Below, in pieces: positions 16,886 through 24,263 of a DNA stretch of 49,734 nucleotides. How positions within the stretch are numbered: the first letter of the stretch is position 1; each line of letters opens with the position of its first letter. The notes under the pieces were generated by a model. That model did not search any database. It saw only the letters and a program-made list of their open reading frames with translations, and had not been told where the DNA came from. The position numbers were made by a program, and so were the translations under genes. Source of the DNA: CAYOHP01 sp964403795 [NCBI: uncultured bacterium] (GTDB lineage Bacteria; Muiribacteriota; UBA6191; CAZXTJ01); the NCBI GenBank assembly GCA_964403795.1, contig CAYOHP010000035.1, positions 1-49,734 of the forward strand. Direction: 5' to 3'.

Positions 16886-18264
16886 GTCCGGCTCCGGGCG
16901 GTTCGGCGCGGGAAGCGGCGCTGGCGATCTTCCACGCCGGCCTGGCCGCGGTCGACCCCGGGCCGGCGATCCGCCACCGGGTACGGCTCGGGGCCGCGGA
17001 ACTGACGATCCTGCCTCCGCCCGGACGCGCGGCCGATCCTCCGGTCCGGCTGCCGCTCTCCTCCTCGACCCGGATCCGGGTCCTGGCGATTGGGAAGGCA
17101 GCCAGCCCCATGGCGGCAGCGCTCTCGGAAGTACTGGGCGATCACCTCTTCGACGGGGCCGGGATCACCACCTCTGGGCATCCCTGCCGACCGGCCAGGA
17201 TCCCGCTGGCGATCGGCGGCCACCCCATCCCCGACCTCGCCACCCTGCAGGCCACCGCGGCCATGCAGGAGACGCTCGGGCCGTCGTCTCCCGACGACCT
17301 GGTGATCGTGGCCCTCTCGGGTGGAGCTTCGAGCCTCATGGAGGACCTGCCGACCGGACTGGCGCTCGCCGACCTGGCGACGACCAACGCCCTGCTGCTC
17401 GCCTCGGGCGCCCCGATCGACGAGGTGAACACGGTGCGCCGCCACCTCTCGGAGGTGAAGGGCGGACGGCTGGCGGCGCGGCTCGCCCCGGCCCGGGTCC
17501 TGCTGCTGGCGATCTCGGACGTCCCGGGAGATCGTCTGGCGGATCTGGGGTCGGGACCGGTCTCGCCGGATCCCACCCGGTTCTCCGACGCGCTCTCGGT
17601 GCTCCGGAGCCGGGACCTCCTCGACCGGGTACCGGGAGCGGTGCGGTCCCGCCTGGAATCCGGCGCCGCGGGTCGGCTGGCGGAGAATCCGGGCCCCGGG
17701 GACCCGACCTTCGCGCGGGTCACCCCGGTCGTGCTGGCCTCGAACCGGGTGGCGGTCGAAGCCGCCGCGACCGAGGCCCGACGGCAAGGGTTCGCCGTGA
17801 CCCTGGATCCGGAGCCGCTCTCCGGCGAGGCTCGGGAAGCGGGTCTACGGCTGGGCCGGGAGCTCCGCAACCGGGCGGGACAGGCCCGCAGCAGCGTGCG
17901 GATCGCGGGCGGGGAGACCACCGTGACGCTCCTGGGCCCGCCCGGCAAGGGGGGCCGCAGCCAGGAACTCGCGCTGGCCGCCGCCATGGAACTCGACGGG
18001 GCGGGCGGGGTCGCCATGCTGGCGGCCGGGACCGACGGCAGGGACGGGCCCACCGACGCCGCCGGGGGCCTGGTCGACGGAGCCAGCCTGGCCCGGGGAC
18101 GAGCGCTCGGCCTGGACGCGAGGCTGGCCATGACGCGTCATGACGCGTACCCCTGGCTCGCCGCAACCGGCGACCTCCTGGTCACGGGGGCCACCGGGAC
18201 CAACGTGGCCGACCTGGTGGTGGCGGTGGCCTCCGGACCCGATCAGGGATTGGGCACCCAGTAG
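16882..18264 (+). CDS. Glycerate 2-kinase, MOFRL family
   Basis: A 460-residue protein with the features of the GckA/TtuD (MOFRL) family, which phosphorylates D-glycerate to 2-phosphoglycerate with ATP. Visible motifs include AIGKAASPMAAAL, VALSGGASSLMEDLP, NTVRRHLSEVKGGRLA and, in the MOFRL C-terminal domain, GGETTVTLLGPPGKGGRSQE and AAGTDGRDGPTDAAGG. The length is normal for the family, and the enzyme is cytoplasmic. It links glycerate from glyoxylate, serine or sugar-acid breakdown to lower glycolysis. It begins within the stop codon of the membrane protein (ATGA). Its last 22 bp overlap the convergent PilW-like gene. Confidence 0.92.
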   Translation: MSPAPGGSAREAALAIFHAGLAAVDPGPAIRHRVRLGAAELTILPPPGRAADPPVRLPLSSSTRIRVLAIGKAASPMAAALSEVLGDHLFDGAGITTSGHPCRPARIPLAIGGHPIPDLATLQATAAMQETLGPSSPDDLVIVALSGGASSLMEDLPTGLALADLATTNALLLASGAPIDEVNTVRRHLSEVKGGRLAARLAPARVLLLAISDVPGDRLADLGSGPVSPDPTRFSDALSVLRSRDLLDRVPGAVRSRLESGAAGRLAENPGPGDPTFARVTPVVLASNRVAVEAAATEARRQGFAVTLDPEPLSGEAREAGLRLGRELRNRAGQARSSVRIAGGETTVTLLGPPGKGGRSQELALAAAMELDGAGGVAMLAAGTDGRDGPTDAAGGLVDGASLARGRALGLDARLAMTRHDAYPWLAATGDLLVTGATGTNVADLVVAVASGPDQGLGTQ

Positions 18265-18782
18265 GGATCGAGGACCTTGCGGGTCGGGGCGTCCACGGCG
18301 GTGAACCCCACCAGGGGGAAGTCCTTCTGCCCGGAGGAATCGGTGGCGACCAGCATCACCTGGTAGCCGAGGATCGGGTAGCCGGCCGCGGCGGCCGCGG
18401 TCTCGGGGCGGACCACCAGCGACTTCAGCTTCACCGCATGCAGGGTGGTCCCGTTGCGCCGCACCAGGGAGGTTCCCGGGTCCGGGCCCGGGACCAGGTC
18501 GTAGGTCACCGTCTCGGTGGCGCCGCCGGTCCCCCGGATCGTGAGCGAGAGGGGCGGACCGCCCGAGCCCAGCCCCGCAGCGTCGGAGGCCACCACCCGG
18601 CGGAGGTCGGAGTGGATCCGCTCCATCAGGAGTTCGGCCCCGGTGGCGGCCTCCAGGTGGGCCTGCGAGGTGAGCATCAGGCTCGACCCCCGGAACAGGA
18701 TGTCGGCGATCACCCCGAAGAGCAGGCTGCCGATGGCCAGGGCCACCATGACCTCGACCAGGGTGAGGCCGCGGCGCGTCAT
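18243..18782 (-). CDS. PilW/GspJ-like minor pseudopilin
   Basis: A 179-residue protein with a textbook class III prepilin leader: MTRRG followed by LTLVEVMVALAIG, with Glu at position 5 after the predicted prepilin-peptidase cut. The hydrophobic helix and a beta-rich C-terminal domain follow. The length and leader fit a PilW- or GspJ-type minor subunit of a type IV pilus or type II secretion pseudopilus. It is the last gene of a four-gene operon, and its ATG overlaps the preceding stop codon (ATGA at 18782-18779). Confidence 0.85.
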   Translation of the reverse strand: MTRRGLTLVEVMVALAIGSLLFGVIADILFRGSSLMLTSQAHLEAATGAELLMERIHSDLRRVVASDAAGLGSGGPPLSLTIRGTGGATETVTYDLVPGPDPGTSLVRRNGTTLHAVKLKSLVVRPETAAAAAGYPILGYQVMLVATDSSGQKDFPLVGFTAVDAPTRKVLDPYWVPNP

Positions 18783-19198
18783 GGATTGCCCCAGGTCGGG
18801 CTGGTGAGCGTGACCATCTCGATCTTGCGCGCCTGGCCCGACTCGTCCCAGCTCACCACGACCCGGATCCGCTCGCCCGGTCCGTCTGCCTCGGCGGTCA
18901 CGTTCACCTGGTACTGGGCCCGGATCGCGGCCCACCCCTCGGGGGCGTCGTCCGGGTTCAACACCGGATCCGAGCCGGCGCCCGCCGCCGCACCCGAGGC
19001 GGTCCCCGCCTGCTCGAGTCGGTACCGCTCCAGGGCCGAGCTGGCCAGGGCCCCGGCGAAGACCCGGGCCCGGTCCTCCCGGGCCCGCCGCGACCCCGAG
19101 AGCACCGAGTCGATCAGCGGGATCAAGGCCAGCGCCAGGAACAGGGTGGCGATGGCCACCTCGACGAAGGAGGCTCCCGAGCGGCGGGGACGGATCAA
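18779..19198 (-). CDS. PilV/GspI-like minor pseudopilin (TTG start)
   Basis: A 139-residue protein with a short leader ending in RRSG, a predicted prepilin cut before ASFVEVAIATLFLALALI, and Glu5 present. The size and position suggest a PilV- or GspI-like minor pilin. The start codon is TTG at 19198, overlapping the stop of the PilX-like gene (TTGA). It is supported by GGGGGGA 3 nt upstream. A Gly/Ala-rich loop sits in the middle of the C-terminal domain. Confidence 0.8.
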   Translation of the reverse strand: MIRPRRSGASFVEVAIATLFLALALIPLIDSVLSGSRRAREDRARVFAGALASSALERYRLEQAGTASGAAAGAGSDPVLNPDDAPEGWAAIRAQYQVNVTAEADGPGERIRVVVSWDESGQARKIEMVTLTSPTWGNP

Positions 19199-21186
19199 GA
19201 ATCCCCCCGGTCGATGGTCACCTGGGCCGGGTACTCGCTGATCGAGACCGTGACCGCCGCGCCGTCGAAGGCGTCATGGGTGATGGTGAAGGCGTCGAGC
19301 TGGTTGCTGCCGTCGTTGAAGAGGCCGTCGGTGGCCACCAACCCCGTGACGCTCCCGCCCCCGAATCGCACCGGGTTCTCGGGGGAGAAGAGCGCGGCCC
19401 GCACCGAGCCGCCGACCTGCAGGGTCCGGGCCGCGATGTTCTTGGCGCCGGCTCCGTTCCCCGAGACCGAGAACGAGACCCCGTCCCCGGCGGCGACGAA
19501 GGTGGCGTCCCCCGCCATCGACACGTCCAGACCGCCGCCCGCCTCGAAGCTGTAGACCGCCTGGGCCCTGCCGCCCTTCTCGGCGATGTAGTCGATCCCC
19601 TCGGCGATCGAAGGGAAGCGGTAGGCCGCCATCCGGTCCCAGTAGGCCCTCCCGATGGGGGTCTCGTCGGGGGCCGAACCGAAGGAGATCTTCGACTCCA
19701 GGCGCTGGAGCTCCTCCTGCCACTTGCGCAGGTAGGTCACCCCGTTCCAGTCCTCCAGGAACTTCTCCCACTCCTGCACGAAACGCTCGATGGCGGCCAG
19801 GATCGGGGCGTAGGCCGCCAGGGCCAGCTGGTACCACTTCTCGTTGTCATAGCTCCGCCAGTTGCCGAGGTCGGTGAGCGGATCGGCCGGGAAGGGGCTG
19901 GGCTTGTTGGGCGGGTGGAGGAGCAACTCGTCGGAGGTGATGGTGCCGTGGCTCCCCTTCACGTGGGCCGGCTGGTTGGCGAGCGCCCCGCCGGTGATCC
20001 CGTCCTCGCGGAACTTCGGCCAGTTGCCGGCCGCGGGGTCGCCGTCGGCGGCCCTCTGCTTGAGGACCGGGGAGGCGACCGCGGCGGTGAGCGGGCCGGT
20101 GTCGGCGTTCATGATCGTCTGGAGGCGGGCCAGGGCTCCCGGGGTATCCCCCGCCTCGGGCCAGACCAGGGCGATTCGGGAGTTCAACTCGTCTTCGACC
20201 ACCTTGCGCAGGATGGTGCCGGCTGCCGGCACCCCGGGATGCCCGTTGATCCAACCGTCACGGTCGGGACCAGCCCAGGCGCACTTCCACCGGACATCCC
20301 CGACCTGCTGGGCGTAGATGTTGATGTCGATGAGCTTCAAGGTACCTAGGGCGTCGCAGACACCCCCCCAGCCTCCGTTCGGGTCCAGTTCCGTGTCCGG
20401 TGTGAAGTTGTGGAACCAGGGGTTCGAGCTTCCGATGGCCGAGAGGTTCGTAGGCCAGTTCCAGGTGTAGTCCAGCAGGGTGTGGACGTCCCCGGCGAAG
20501 CCCGAGTGGTGGGTCAGGCGATCGACCAGGTCCTGGACCAGGGCCTGGAGGCGCCGCTCGGCATCGACCCGAGCAGCCTCCCAACGATCCTGGACCGCTT
20601 CCTTGTACCAGCGCTCCACGTCCGGCAGCTTGTCGAGCTTCCGGGCATAGAGCATCTTGTCGGCGAACTCCGCCGGAGGCCCCTGCTGCACCGCCTTGTA
20701 CTCGTAGGCATGGCGGGCGGTCCGGTAGGCGCTGGTCCCCAGGACCCGGGCCACCCGGCGCGGAACCGAAACCTTGGCCACCAGGGCGACCGTGCCGTAG
20801 AAGCCGCGACCGTCGCCGTGGAAGTCGTTGGCGGCCTCGACCACGACCTCGACGTCGGCGACCGTCACCCCGGGGGGAGCCGCGGCCTGCGTCCGGGCCG
20901 TGGCGATGCTCGTCCCTCCGCCCCCCATGAACAGCCCGAGAAAGGCGTCGTTCCGCCCCGTCTGGAGCAGGTAGTAGGCCTCGTTCACCGCCGCGTCGGC
21001 CAGGTACTCCGCCTGGCGCCCGGCCAGGGTGGCATCGGTGATGCTCACCGCGCCCGAGAGGAAGCCCTGCCCGAGCAGCATGATGGACAGCACGACCACG
21101 CCGATGATGGAGATCCCCAGCAGGGCCCCGGCGCCGAGCCGAGGGGAGCGCCGGGAACGGCGAAACGACGTCCGCACCGGCCTCAC
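19195..21186 (-). CDS. PilX-like pilus protein with very large C-terminal domain
   Basis: A 663-residue protein. The basic N-terminus is followed by a hydrophobic helix (about 18-46) and the AGRQAEYLADAAVNEAYYLLQ stretch typical of PilX/GspK-type proteins. Usual PilX proteins are about 150-200 residues. Here the C-terminal part holds about 600 residues with several Trp/Tyr-rich segments, a helical middle section (470-530) and a repeat-like Gly-rich beta end (550-660). A tip-located adhesin or assembly factor is possible, but this is inference. The start is a GTG at 21186 overlapping the lipoprotein stop (GTGA), so it is co-translated in the operon. Confidence 0.75.
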   Translation of the reverse strand: MRPVRTSFRRSRRSPRLGAGALLGISIIGVVVLSIMLLGQGFLSGAVSITDATLAGRQAEYLADAAVNEAYYLLQTGRNDAFLGLFMGGGGTSIATARTQAAAPPGVTVADVEVVVEAANDFHGDGRGFYGTVALVAKVSVPRRVARVLGTSAYRTARHAYEYKAVQQGPPAEFADKMLYARKLDKLPDVERWYKEAVQDRWEAARVDAERRLQALVQDLVDRLTHHSGFAGDVHTLLDYTWNWPTNLSAIGSSNPWFHNFTPDTELDPNGGWGGVCDALGTLKLIDINIYAQQVGDVRWKCAWAGPDRDGWINGHPGVPAAGTILRKVVEDELNSRIALVWPEAGDTPGALARLQTIMNADTGPLTAAVASPVLKQRAADGDPAAGNWPKFREDGITGGALANQPAHVKGSHGTITSDELLLHPPNKPSPFPADPLTDLGNWRSYDNEKWYQLALAAYAPILAAIERFVQEWEKFLEDWNGVTYLRKWQEELQRLESKISFGSAPDETPIGRAYWDRMAAYRFPSIAEGIDYIAEKGGRAQAVYSFEAGGGLDVSMAGDATFVAAGDGVSFSVSGNGAGAKNIAARTLQVGGSVRAALFSPENPVRFGGGSVTGLVATDGLFNDGSNQLDAFTITHDAFDGAAVTVSISEYPAQVTIDRGDS

Positions 21187-21599
21187 CGTCCCGGAGCCGG
21201 CGGGAGGTCGGCCGGGATTCCGGCGGGATCCGGGCTCACGACCATCGGGTCGTCACCCTCGGGAAAGGGCCAACGGGTGCCCTTGCTGGCGTCGTAGACG
21301 CTCTGGATCCGCTGCATTTCAGCTTCGTCGGGTGCCGGCGGCGTGCCCTGCTTGAGTTGCTGCACGAGCTGGGGAGCCATGGCGTTGATCCCGGCCCGGA
21401 GGTCGCCCCAGTTGCGGACGTCCCCGCCCGCCACCGAGCGAACGTGGTTGTACATCGCGTCCGCCGCCGGCTGGACCATCTGCTGGCACCCGACGAGCGC
21501 GGCCAGACCGAGCAGGACCGCGGCCAAGGCCGGACCGCGACCCAGGCGATGCGGTCTCCGGGACCCGGGGGCCCGCCGACCCTCGGAAGACGCGGCCAT
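21183..21599 (-). CDS. Lipoprotein heading the minor-pilin operon
   Basis: A 138-residue protein with a basic N-terminus, a hydrophobic segment and a lipobox LVGC, with the lipidated Cys at residue 38. The mature part is about 100 residues, helical and Gln/Asp-rich, with no recognised domain. A GGGGAAGG site precedes the ATG. Being first in an operon with three pilin-like genes, it may act as a pilotin-like or assembly lipoprotein. That role is inferred from context only. Confidence 0.75.
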   Translation of the reverse strand: MAASSEGRRAPGSRRPHRLGRGPALAAVLLGLAALVGCQQMVQPAADAMYNHVRSVAGGDVRNWGDLRAGINAMAPQLVQQLKQGTPPAPDEAEMQRIQSVYDASKGTRWPFPEGDDPMVVSPDPAGIPADLPPAPGR

Positions 21600-21661
21600 C
21601 CGACCTTCCCCTCGTCCTCTAGGAACATCATGGCACGCCCGGGGATAGAAGACCGTCGTCT

Positions 21662-21689
21662 TTGGCCCTGGACCCCGGGATGCGACACT
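21662..21689 (+). promoter_or_regulatory. Candidate promoter of the pseudokinase gene
   Basis: TTGGCC (21662-21667), a 16-nt spacer and GACACT (21684-21689) lie 10 nt before the ATG at 21700, which has no Shine-Dalgarno sequence. The -10 match is weak. Confidence 0.3.
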
Positions 21690-21699
21690 TCGGGGGCCG

Positions 21700-23049
21700 A
21701 TGCAGAAGCAGATCAAGCTCCTCCGGGCACTCCCGGGCCTGGTGCCGTACGCGGCGCGCTTTCTGGCCCAGCAGCTCATGCTCGACCGCGAGGTCGAGAT
21801 GCGCCTGCTGCCCGAGACCGCCGACGAGGCCGGCCGGGAGAGGTTCCTGACCGAGCTGAAGGAACTCCTGGTCCTGGACCACCCGGCCTTCCTGCCGGTC
21901 ATGGAGAACGGGATCACCCGGGGACGTCCCTTCTTCGTGGTCCCGAGCCGGGACGACCCGACCTTGGCAACCCTGGGAGCGGATCCGGGGTTCGACCTCG
22001 AGGCCAGGGTCCGGGCGGTGCGGTCGCTGGCCCAGGCCATGGCCGCGGCCCATGCCGCGGGCCTCTTCCTGGGCCCGGTGGCGCCGCAACTGGTGGCCTG
22101 GAACCGGTCCCGCTCCCAGGTCCAGTTCGTGCACCACCGCAGCGACGGTGCCTTCGACCCCGCCATGCTCGAGAGCACGCCGGCCGACGTGCGGCCGCCG
22201 GCGCCGCCCTCCGCTCGCGCCGATGTCTTCCACTGGGCAAACCTCGCCTACTGGCTGCTGACCTCCGGGCGCAGGCCCTGGGCGGGACGGTCCCAGCCGC
22301 TCCCGATCCGGGTCCCGGTCCCCAACCTGGGGCGCGACCTGGCCCATGGGATCGAGGCCTGCCTGGCCGAGGACCCTGAGCTCCGGCCCGAGCACATGGG
22401 AGAGGTGGAGGCGCTCCTCGAAGCCGCCGCCGAGAACGTGGTCCCCGACGAGGAGATCCCGCTCGAGGCTTCGGGCACCATCCCCGTCGAACGCATGGGC
22501 GCCAACCTGCGCCGCCTCCGGGAAGCCGGCAAGGTGGCAGCGGCTCCCGTGACCCGGGCCATCCCGGTCCCGGTGCTCGAGGAGCGGGACATCGTCGAGG
22601 GCCCGATCCCGCGTGCGGCCTCGGTCCCGCGCCCGGTGGCGGGGCTGGCGCTCGGCGTGGTCGGCCTGCTGGTCCTGGCGGGCCTGGCCCGGGTCCCGGG
22701 GGCGATCTCGGCCGCGCTCCGGCGTGCCGGAAACACTCGGCCGGCGGCGACGGGATCCCCGAAGGCGCCCCCTCCCCTCGGGGGCACGGACCTCTATCTG
22801 CGCTTCCTGGCAGGGCGCGAACAGGTGACGCCTACGTCGTTTCGCGGCACATGGCGGGTGGTGCGGGGCCTGGAGACCCAGAAGGCCCTTCCCGAGCGGC
22901 TCCGCGACGGGAAGCGCCTGCTCGCCATGCTGGAGCAGTTCGGCACCGCGCCGGAGGTCGCCTGCCGGGCTCTGGAGGAGTACCTGGCGGAGCTCCGGGA
23001 GGCGCTGCGCGAGGAGCGGGATCGGGCCATGGCCGAGGGGACCCGGTAG
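21700..23049 (+). CDS. Transmembrane pseudokinase
   Basis: A 449-residue protein with the outline of a eukaryotic-type kinase domain (1-~255) but without its catalytic residues. The VAIK lysine position reads VEMRLLPE. The HRDLKP region is replaced by AGLFLGPVAPQLVAW, no DFG is present, and the GxGxxG loop is missing. The later structural region is kept (ARADVFHWANLAYWLLTSG, then a subdomain XI-like LAEDPELRP). One transmembrane helix lies at about 312-335, followed by a ~115-residue C-terminal domain. It should bind partners rather than phosphorylate them. It is divergent from the minor-pilin operon, so a scaffold or regulatory role in pilus control is possible. Confidence 0.7.
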   Translation: MQKQIKLLRALPGLVPYAARFLAQQLMLDREVEMRLLPETADEAGRERFLTELKELLVLDHPAFLPVMENGITRGRPFFVVPSRDDPTLATLGADPGFDLEARVRAVRSLAQAMAAAHAAGLFLGPVAPQLVAWNRSRSQVQFVHHRSDGAFDPAMLESTPADVRPPAPPSARADVFHWANLAYWLLTSGRRPWAGRSQPLPIRVPVPNLGRDLAHGIEACLAEDPELRPEHMGEVEALLEAAAENVVPDEEIPLEASGTIPVERMGANLRRLREAGKVAAAPVTRAIPVPVLEERDIVEGPIPRAASVPRPVAGLALGVVGLLVLAGLARVPGAISAALRRAGNTRPAATGSPKAPPPLGGTDLYLRFLAGREQVTPTSFRGTWRVVRGLETQKALPERLRDGKRLLAMLEQFGTAPEVACRALEEYLAELREALREERDRAMAEGTR

Positions 23050-23068
23050 GCCCGCGGCCCAGGGACGA

Positions 23069-23848
23069 TCAGAACTTCAGGCCGACCTCGAAGTAGAGGC
23101 CGTCGTTCTCGAGGTCCACCGAGCCCGAGGTGGCCTTGCCCTCGTCGAAGTCGGCATCGAGCTCGAACTTCCGCCAGCCGAGGGCCGCGTGGAAGCCTCC
23201 CGGGATCCGGTAGGCCACGCCCAGGTTCAGGTCGGTCACCGAGGCATCCACGTCGGAGATGGCGAGCTTGAAGAACTTTGCCGAGGCGAAGCCCTGGATC
23301 CCGCTCTTGGGGCCGAACCGGGCGGCCAGGCCGAGCATCGGCAGCGGGATCGAGCCGTCCACGTTGCCCTGGGCCGGGGGTCCCGTCAGGCTGCGGGCAT
23401 CGACGTCCATGTCGAGGAACTTCAGGCCGAACAGGGCGTGCACGTTGGCGTTGCCCATGGCCGAGCCCAGGGTGAAGCGCCGGAACAGGTCGACCATGGC
23501 GATGTCCTGCGAGACCTGGAAGGTCGAGCCGGCCGTGTAGGTCGCGCCGTCGAAGGTGAAGGTGCTCTGGACGGTGCCGGTCGACTCGTTCTCCATCGAG
23601 ACGAACCCGAACTCCCAGCGCCCGAAGTTGCCCGCGACCCCGAACGAGGAGTCCGAGTCGCCCGTCAGCGAGCCTGAGCCGGCGGTGCCGCCGGTGGTCC
23701 CTCCGATCGACCCGGAGAGTTCCTGGGACCAGACGAAGGCCGCCGCCCCCCGCTCCGAATTGGCGACCGCGAACTGGGCCGACGCTGACGGTACCGAGGT
23801 CGAGAGAGCGAAGAGCAGGCCGAGGATGCAGCGGAATCGCATGGTCAT
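23069..23848 (-). CDS. Outer-membrane beta-barrel protein
   Basis: A 259-residue protein with a signal peptide (cut after SVPSASA). The mature chain is made of alternating amphipathic beta strands and Gly/Ser-rich turns, and it ends in VGLKF with a C-terminal Phe as in BAM substrates. The size suggests an 8-10 strand barrel. No specific function is evident. Two in-frame ATGs (23848 and 23842) are possible starts, and no clear ribosome binding site is seen. It is the last gene after the GTPase-HIT group on the same strand, 45 nt downstream of the HIT gene. Confidence 0.75.
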   Translation of the reverse strand: MTMRFRCILGLLFALSTSVPSASAQFAVANSERGAAAFVWSQELSGSIGGTTGGTAGSGSLTGDSDSSFGVAGNFGRWEFGFVSMENESTGTVQSTFTFDGATYTAGSTFQVSQDIAMVDLFRRFTLGSAMGNANVHALFGLKFLDMDVDARSLTGPPAQGNVDGSIPLPMLGLAARFGPKSGIQGFASAKFFKLAISDVDASVTDLNLGVAYRIPGGFHAALGWRKFELDADFDEGKATSGSVDLENDGLYFEVGLKF

Positions 23849-23893
23849 GCCATCGGCCGGAAGGAGGCACCGGTCGAAGGGGACCGCTGCGAC

Positions 23894-24253
23894 CTAATAC
23901 TGCTGGCGGTGGGGGATGACGCCCCGGATCCCGCCGGCCGGGTTGGCAATGTCGCCCGAGTAGCGCGGGATCAGGTGGATGTGGGCATGCATCACCGTCT
24001 GCCCGGCCGCCTCCCCGATGTTCACCCCGAGGTTGTAGCCGTCCGGGGCGAAGCGGTGATCGACCAGCTCGCGGGCCCGGTCCACCAGGTCCCAGAGGGC
24101 GGCCTTCTCCTCGCCCGTGGTCTCGAAGTAGGTGGCCACGTGGCGCCTCGGGATGATCAGCAGGTGGCCCCGGTTGACCGGGAAGCGATCCTCGAGCACG
24201 AAACCGAGGTCGTTCTCGAGCACCGGCTCAGGAGCGGCACAGAAGGGGCACAT
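23894..24253 (-). CDS. HIT-family nucleotide hydrolase
   Basis: A 119-residue HIT protein. It has an N-terminal CPFC zinc-binding-like pair, the core strand NRGHLLIIPRRHVATY, and the catalytic histidine triad MHAHIHLIP (His89, His91, His93). HIT enzymes hydrolyse or transfer nucleoside monophosphates from substrates such as AMP-lysine or dinucleoside polyphosphates. The full length is normal for the family and the protein is cytoplasmic. It starts only 10 nt after the stop of the upstream GTPase gene, so it is in one transcription unit with the two GTPases. Confidence 0.92.
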   Translation of the reverse strand: MCPFCAAPEPVLENDLGFVLEDRFPVNRGHLLIIPRRHVATYFETTGEEKAALWDLVDRARELVDHRFAPDGYNLGVNIGEAAGQTVMHAHIHLIPRYSGDIANPAGGIRGVIPHRQQY

Positions 24254-24263
24254 GCGGCCGAGG

